The notes beneath the pieces are model-generated. The model did no database searches. It saw only the letters and a list, made by a program, of their open reading frames with translations, and was not told the DNA's origin. A program made the translations under genes and the position numbers. A stretch of DNA of 64,000 nucleotides, from assembly GCA_963930775.1 (NCBI GenBank), contig OZ005690.1, positions 7,982,225 through 8,046,224 on the forward strand, written 5' to 3'. Below are positions 27,101 to 36,100 of this stretch, in pieces. Each line of letters starts with the position of its first letter. The stretch's first letter is position 1. The DNA is from Cliona cf. orientalis (taxonomy: Eukaryota > Porifera > Demospongiae > Clionaida > Clionaidae).

Positions 27101-30100
27101 TACTAATTGTTGCTCCCAGGCAAGCTTTTGATGGATGAAGCTGACGACAGTCACTTCTTTTAACACTAAGAGTACCGGTATGTATGTATATGGTTAGCTA
27201 GCTATAGATCCAACTAGACAACTGGCTCATTGCTGGTTGGAGCTAGCACAGTGGCAGATAGTAACTTGCAGCATATGCAATACTGCACTTGCGCCATTAG
27301 TTTTGCACCAAGATATTTTGAGGCTATACTGTGAGGGAAATTTTATCTTGTCATTGACACTGCAGAGTGGAATTCGATACAACACACCAGGGTTGTTATT
27401 ACTGTGAGCTGTTGAACCTTGAACAACATTGCGGTGCGAGTATTTAATTACATTGCTCATCCCTAGCCCTTTACTCCGTTTCTGTGTGCAACATTAATAA
27501 GTGGGTAAAGGGTTATGTTCAAGATGGGGGCTACTATAACATTGTTACAGTATTGTCGTAGGGTTTTGTGCTCTAGTTGTTGCTATTGTATTCTTCAGAT
27601 TGATGGAACGAGCCCAACATTGAATTTAACTATTAACCAAGCACTACTTGATACTGGTATAGTTGCTCTTCAGTTGGGCAAGTCTGATCTTGGTTCAGGT
27701 GTTGCATCAGTGGATGTCTATGAACTTATTGGTACATAAGTATTATTTACATAATAACAATAATATTATATCTACTAATATTACTATAGACAATACAGAA
27801 GGGACAACAGTGCAACCTATTCAAGCTGAGGTAGCTGATAGTGTTGTAATTCTTGCACTCTCACCAGGATCACAACACAGAGTATTTGCCTCTGCGGTTG
27901 ATAATGTTGGAAACCGGCAGTCAATGGCTGAAGACTTGATGAATATTATTGTTGTGGATGTTCCTCTTTTTGAAGGTCTTTGCCCAAACAATTGTTCTCT
28001 GAGAGGCAACTGTTCTTCATTTGGAATCTGCACTTGTGAGACTGGTTACTTTGGAAGTGACTGTAGCTTGGGTGAGTTGACTAATTGTGTATCATCATTA
28101 AAATTTTAGTACTCTGGAATGCCAATTAATTATTAGAAGTTAAGTTTATTATCATTATGGTTCTTGCTGAGAACGCTTCGTTCAAGACTCAGAGTTCTGG
28201 CGTCATTTGCTGGTCACCACATCGGATTCCTTCTTTGCTCCCTGGCGAGCTTGTGTTGGACAATAGAGACAGTAGTGGCTGCTTTTAACTTGTATGTATA
28301 GCTAGCCATAGATCCTGCAAGATGACTGGCTCATCATTAATCGTAGCATACTCCAAGGCGGATAAGCTTCTTATGTTTCTGTGCATGACGCTGACACGGC
28401 ACTGCAGCTGTGTAGCACACATTATACACTGCATATTACACAATCACGTACAATCTTTTACTCGAGCTCTGTAGCTAAGCTTGGATCCATGTATATCATT
28501 GATGCTTGGATCCATACGAGTAGATTGTAGTACAGGGGCAGGCCTAGGGGGGTCAGGGGGTTGCAACCCCCTCCCCCCCAATGATTTTGAGCAGCCCCTC
28601 CCACTTATATACAAAACCTACTATAGCTTGGCACAGTAGCTAGCTGCCACTGTATGATTAGTAGCAGACAAGCTGAGTAGTAGCTACATAATTGGCCTCA
28701 AACCTACAGGTGCACGGTGGTTAGTGAACATGGCTTCAGCTATGAATAATCTACTGTAAACCATAAGAGTCAGCTGTGGTGCTAGGAGTGGTAAAGCTCT
28801 ATACCTACAGCGTAGGTGATTAAAAGTGGGTGTGGTCGTAAAAATTTCACACGCTTCGTGTGCAATTATACCTACAACCCCACCATACTAAAAATTCTAG
28901 ATCCGCCCCTATAGTAGCTAATACTGCTCACTGTACTTGTGACGAGGTTTTTGCACTACAGGTAGTGCTTTATTCCAGAGGTAATTAATGTCTAGTCTAA
29001 TAATCATTGGTCATCATCACATTAAGATGAGTTGCCTATGTTTAGAGTCTCCACCGATGGAGCCTCCAATCCTTCAGCTCTCATCAGCAGGAGGGATGGA
29101 AGGAATGCCAGTCTTTCTCACTGTTTCTGCTGATGTTGCTGGTGATAACAACATGACAATCAGGGCTGGTCTTATTATCCATATCAGTCAATTTCCTCAG
29201 GGATCAAGTTTTAACAAGGGCGTATTTGACGGCACTAGTTGGAAACTTAATTCGACTGAATTTGGCGAACTTGAACTCTATTTACCCGAATTCTTTTCAG
29301 GAAACATAGCTCTCTCTATAATTGCTTCATATAATCAAGTGTCAAGAGAAGGAACACTAGCCTTTGTAGTTGAGGCAGTAGCCAATCCGCCAAAATTGGT
29401 CATTGGAGAAACGTGCTATGAGCTAGGTCATGGCAGTTTCAACATCGCCATCAATAGCTCTCTTGCTGATCAAGATGGCTCGGAATCTCTGCGACTTGTT
29501 ATTGCTGATCTTCCGGACACAGCATTTATTGCTGTAGGACAAAGAAAGGAGAATGGAGAATATGTAGTCCCAGCCAGAGAGTTTCAAGAGGTGTCCATTG
29601 AGTTGACTAAGAATTTTGAGCCGTTCAATGTTACAGTTTCTGCTTATTCTGTTGAAGAAATGAATTATGATATTGCTTTCACCAATACATCACTCTTAAT
29701 TGATTTCTGTGATATAACAGGTAAACTAGGTTGTTGAAATTAATATTTCAGTGTATCTGGTAGATCTAGATAAAGATTTTGTGAACGATATTATATTTAC
29801 AGAAGTTGATGAATGTCAACTTGGCACAGATAACTGCACTCAATTCTGTGTAAACATTGCTATACATGCAGCTGTAGCCTAGGATTTGAGTTGGATAGTG
29901 ATGGATGGACATGCAAATTTGTTGACTCTTAAATTTCAGATATGGATGAGTGTGAAGCAGGTACCCACAATTGTAGTCAGGTATGTGTGGACACTGTGGG
30001 ATCATTCAGTTGTAATTGCTTTCCTGGATATAAACTCAGTGAAGATGGATATTCCTGTTATGGTGTGTTGTGAGTATATAGAGTAATTATTAGGGTGTGG

Positions 30101-33100
30101 TTACTCTTATGATTAATACAGAAATTGTTGCACCAGATGAATGTGAGCTTGGTATGCACAATTGTACTCAAGTCTGTGTCAACACTAAGGAGTCATACAT
30201 TTGTGCCTGTAATGCTGGATTCATAATTGATGATGACGAACGCAATTGTAATGGTAAGTTATAGAGTAGAACATCATGCTCAGTATTAGCCCATTTCCAG
30301 TGTATATTATATGCTTACCATATGAGGAATAAGGCTAATGTCTGTCTTTGTAGTATTAACACTTCTTATTCTGCATGGTGTGTTAATTAACAGTATTCGG
30401 TAACTTGCATTACCACAGATGTTGATGAATGCCAAACAGGTGAAGATATCTGTGATCAGATCTGTATAAACATTGTGGGATCGTACTCATGCAACTGTAG
30501 CCTAGGATTTCAGCTGGACAGCAATGGATACTCATGCAAGAGTGTGTATTACGTAATTAGCAGAATTATGCATGCCTATCATAGCCAAAATGATTCTAAC
30601 TATACTTTACCATTAATTTATCGCAATGAAATGTAATTACGCATTGCGTACACTGAACTAGACATGCATTGATCATGAGATTACCTTATGCTCATAATAC
30701 ACGTAGTGTCATCTGTCATCTTGTCAATCTAATAGTAATGCTGCTGTATTTATTTATTTATTGTTTCAGATGTGGATGAGTGTGCAGCTGGTGCTGACGA
30801 TTGTAGCCAAGTATGTTTGGACACTATTGGATCATTTGAATGTGATTGTTTGGATGGTTATCAGCTTAGTAAAGATGGACACACTTGCCATGGTTTGTTA
30901 CTAAAGGTTCAGCTATTAACTGTGCCTATTTGCTTATACTGTAGATCACAAAATATTTGCTGTTAAAAATTTTTTGTCGACGACCTTTTCCGACAAAAAT
31001 TAAACATGCGAAATAGTCTGGGGACAAAATTTAGACTATGCGAAAAATTTACAAGCGAAATTTTTACCAGCGAAAATATCCCGATCTACAGTAGTATGTC
31101 CAAACATTCTGTCTTACTTCCTCCTGTGCTGTTAGTCTCTCATCCATACACTATAACCAGTAAAAACTGTTAAGCCATATCATGCATGGTTATAATATCT
31201 ATTGTGCAAGGGGTAAAATGTCATTAAATTTTGTTATCCTACAGCATAGATAATATTATTATAGACTATGTTTACGCCTACACACATGCACAAGGTGTAT
31301 AGGATCTACTTTTTTTTCATTTTTGTGTCCATGGCCATATCCCCACATGTGCTCCACTTGCTTCGACGATGGTGTTTCTATCTATCGTCATGTGTGGGGG
31401 CTTGATAGATAGGTATTCTGGTGTAGATCATGAATAATATTATAATGCCGGAAAGTTAAAAATCATAAATTTAAGTTGCTCTGAGTTTTTGTAATAATAC
31501 TATGGCATATCTGGGCCATCCCTACTTATTGAGTCTACTGACTCTATGATGATATATCTGTTGAAATTCGTGAAGAATGATCTTATTGTGCAATGAATAG
31601 TATCGCTGGTTTCACTGATACTAACTATAATAATATTTTGTATTTCAGATATGGATGAATGTGCAACTGGTACTCATAATTGTAGTCAAATATGTGTGAA
31701 CACTTTGGGATCCTACGTATGCAACTGTAGTCGAGGATTTCAGCTGGATACTGATGGACAAACATGCAATAGTAATGTACTCCACCTGAATAAAGTATTG
31801 ATTTAATGCTGCAATGTTCATTTTAGATGTGGACGAGTGTGCATCAGGAGCTCATAATTGTAGTCAAGTGTGTACGGACACAATGGGATCTTTTAAGTGT
31901 GACTGCCTCCTTGGATATGAGACATATAAAGACGGATACTCTTGCTTTGGTATGAAAGAAAGTAATAATGATCATTGTGTGAAGTTACAAATGCCTGTGC
32001 TAGTAACTGTGAATTGGACCATAATGAAATGCACCATGCATGGAAATGTCTTTAGTATGGACTATATGAGTGATGACATATAACCCCATTCTAGCTATTA
32101 CCGTAGATCGGGATATTTTCGCCAGTAAAATATTTCACTTGTAAATTTTTCGTGTAGTCTAATTTTCGCCGCCAGGCTGAACTTGGTATAGGTCGTCATA
32201 CATTACTCAAATATTTCGCGCGTTTAATTTTCGCCACCTAAGCAACTGGCGAAAAATTTTTAACGGTAAAAATTTCCCGATCTACGGTATAAGTGATTGC
32301 TAACAGTAACTTAATTATAGGTTTCAACTATTATTTTGGTAGAATACCGTAGTTAATCAAATACAATGCATGATCCAATTTAACGCAATAAATTAGCATT
32401 AATTTTTACGATTTCTCATAACGTTTATATATGGAGCTATGACGACCTTTACCAGAAAAACGCGCGTTATTCAAAATTGAAAATTTTTTCCATGCGTTAT
32501 ATTAGATTAAGTACGGTACTATGAACATTTTGCTGAAGCAATGACTAGATCCAAACCAAAGTCTTATTATTATAATGTGCTATCAAGAGTGTTACAGTAT
32601 ATTTAACCCCCAGTGCATGCGCCGCAGGGTTGCGGTAGTCGTTCCGTGTGTGTGTGTGTCTGTTTGTTTGTTACCAAGCTAACTGCTACATACCTCGCTT
32701 GCGAGTTCAAAGTACAGGATTATAAGGTTCCTTATGGCGTTCCAAAGGCATGATTTGTGTGGATTTCTCTGAAAACGCGGGGACTAAGCTAGCTTCATCA
32801 AAACATCTTTAAGGAGTCTGATGCAAGGCCTTGGTGCAAGACTGAAGTACACTGCAGCATGTCCAATATTTATCGTAACTCACTTGGGTCCAAGCGCTGC
32901 AATGCCATGACAGTATGCATACAAGCCAGAGAGTCAATGGGTACTACAAGAATTCATATGGCAAATGCAGCTAAGCATACGTACCCTTAGAGTTGAAAAG
33001 AAGCCATGTGCACTGTCATTCCACGATCGTATAAAGCTCACCAGTGGACTGAGCAAGAAAGGTGGTGGCGATTTTGCAACTGTGCGTAATGCACATGCGC

Positions 33101-36100
33101 CGAGGGTTAATAGACATACATACGGTGTATAGCACGCAACACACAACATTCGCTAGCTCGGGAGAAGTCAAGAACCTTAAAATCAGCAAATGACGCCATA
33201 ACTGGCGAACAGAGAATCGGCGGTTACTATGGGGGAAGTTGAGTTGATATCAGCCACCACAGTGCAGAGTTTGATATAACTTAGTGCTGCTATGAGCCAT
33301 TGAACCTTGAATAATATTGCTGTGCAAGTATAACATGAGCCTCGCCCCAGCCCCTATTATTATAGTAGCCTTGCCCCAAGCCGTTTACCCCCTTTTCTGC
33401 ATGCAACACTGAACCGTGTAGCTAATGCCATGCAATGTGCCGAGTGTTTTGTGCTCAAGTACAATAGCATCATCCTCTTGTATTTGGCCAGGCATGGTGT
33501 GCAGTGTCCGGTTAACATCAACTTTAGACATAGCACATGCTTTGAAACTACTTATCAACTTTAGAAATGTGAAATAAAAATTTTTGACATAACAAGCGGT
33601 ACATTGGTTTGGAAATCCTCAATTCAAAAACACTATTGAGAAACACAGACAGCCAATGAGATATTAATTTTTGACCCCCACATTTGCACACCAGCAGCAT
33701 TGGAGTATGATGCCGTGTGACTAATTGGATTTCGAGTGCTCGTTGAAAGACAATAATTATTATGCAATTTGTATTAAACACAGTGTAAAGCTGATAACTA
33801 AAAATTTAATATTAAAATATATTTCCACTAGTCAGCAATTTAATTGTCGACTAGCGGAAATAGAAAAGAAAATTGAACTTTGGAATAACCCTTCTCGGCC
33901 ACCGTAGTTGTTACTATAATAGCTCCTTCTTGCTCATTGTATCTCTATACAGATGTTGATGAATGCCAAACAGGCACAGATATCTGTGAACAGATCTGTG
34001 TAAACACTATGGGATCGTACTCTTGCAACTGTAGTCTAGGATTTCAGTTGGATAGCAATGGACGAACCTGCAGCGGTAATATCATCGTTATTGGAGATAC
34101 TAAATAATGGGGATTTACTAATCATTAATTCCTACCATTTCAGATGTCGATGAGTGTGCAATTAGTGCTGATAACTGTATTCAGGTATGTGTGAACTCTA
34201 TTGGATCTTTTGAGTGTGACTGTTTCACTGGATATCAGCTCACTGAAGATGGATACTCTTGTCCTGGTGTGTGTTGCTAGAATAACTGCTAGTTCAGTAT
34301 TAGACACACAGACGTGCAGTGATGACTACTGATGCATGATGCTTAATCATTGCTACCTATACAAGCTTTTTAATACAATGTACATATCAGATGTAGATAA
34401 GTGTAAAGCTGGACTGCATAATTACCACACCATAATATGCATCAGCATGAATGGGTCATACAAGTGTGGCTGCTGTCCTGGCTATGAAGGTGTAAAAAAA
34501 CCTAGCTATCTTGTAGTAGTACGCAACTGTAGCACAGTGATATCCAATAATTAATACTATGCTGATGTTCGTACATTATTTTTGTAGATATTGATGAGTG
34601 TATGTTGGGGACTCATGATTGTCAGCAGATCTGCAAGAACGTTAACGGATCCTATGTTTGTGATTGCTTGACTGATTATATGCTACATTCTGATGGACAC
34701 AGTTGCATTCCCAGTAAGCTATAATATTTATATATAGTGCGCACAAATCATTACTAATGGAGGAAGTTGGTTGGGAATGGAAAGATGATTTATATCATGC
34801 AAGCATTATGTTAATCAACAGCACTAGTCTATCCTCGTTAATCTCTTGTTGTGATTCTTTAGCTTTTACTCTCAACTTCGTCAACGGCAGTCCAAAAGTC
34901 AAAGGAAACGAAGTTAGTGTGGATTTCAAATCTAGTAGGCCACTGGTGTCCGCCATCTGTTTTCTTGGAAGGAATATTGTCAAGGAATGTATGTATATAA
35001 TAATTAAATTTTACATAGCATTAATTTGTGTTTAACGAAATAGCTGTATACCCAAATTCACTTAGATATGAACGTTATTGTATAGGTTTGAATGGAAGTG
35101 TGAAGTTCACAGAAGTTCCCATGGGAGAATTTTACGTAGTCAGAGTTGAGGCATGGGATTCTACCTTTACTAGAGTGGTACTCAGACAACAAATTGTTGT
35201 ATTTGGTACATTATCACTATTAATACATGTATGAAATACTTGTAATCTATTATCATGTATTGCATTCTTGCAGACACTTCATTCTCACTGATGTTCATAA
35301 ATGACTCTCCAAGAATTAATGGGAATAATGTCAGTGTTGAATTTATCACTAGCACTCCGGTATCATCTGCTACCTGTTACCTTGGAAGGCGCATATTTAA
35401 AGATTGTAATGTTGCCTGAAATACCATAAAATGACATCAGTGTGTGTGTACGAATGTTACTATTAAAACAGGTTTCTCAAGTTCATGTCTCTCTCACATA
35501 ACTGGCGTAGAAATAAAAATAATATTGTCACTTTATAGTAGCTAACACAAATGTTTGCATGATTATTGAGTGCTTGATCATTGTACTACAGGTGCTTCTG
35601 GAAAAGTGGTGTTCACAGATATTGCTGCGGCATCTTATATATTTAGAGTGGTAGCTAAACGACCTGGAGCAAGAATTGTCCAAAGAAGAGTTCTTCATAT
35701 TCTAGGTGAATTGAATAGTTTATGTGCAGTACTCTTGATTCTAATCATAGCAAAATTATGCTAGCATAATTTTGAGCATAATAGGTGTGTATAATTATTT
35801 AGAGTACATATTTGCGAGACTTAGTAGCTGTTTAACATGACTAATTGACTTTTGTCACAACTCCCGGACCTACATAAATAGTTGATCAATCAGCTGGTAC
35901 CCATTTTTGAACCCGAGCACATGGTACAACCAAAAAGTTAATGGTCGCACTTGACGATAGTGTAACTGGATCTCATTATGTCTAGTATTGGTTTCTGTTA
36001 ATAAATAATTCAACTTGAGCATAATTATAGGTACACCTTTTGAGCATTATTAGGATTTTTTGATAATTTGAGAATAGCGCTAGCATATTAGCATAATTTA

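Larger units (their letters stand above)
25114..27598 (+). other. Intron of giant gene with foldback element and TTAA-type repeat pieces
   Basis: A phase-0 intron of about 2.5 kb. Contents: a TTAACCCTCGG-family end at about 25448, a (TTTC)n microsatellite at 25921-25952, the 26702-27072 foldback element, and further TTAACCCTTGG-family sequence from about 27080. No exon was found. Confidence 0.6.
31950..33952 (+). other. Intron with three TIR elements
   Basis: A 2-kb phase-1 intron between EGF exons. It contains elements at 32101-32287, 32347-32516 and 32607-33106. The remainder (33107-33952) resembles tail sequence of the TTAA-type family and AT-rich DNA without a gene. Confidence 0.65.

Noticed and set aside
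29803..29910. Including this EGF exon in the gene model
   Set aside because: Frame ends at TAG 29880-29882 and no GT donor is available, whereas skipping it joins 29720 to 29940 in phase.
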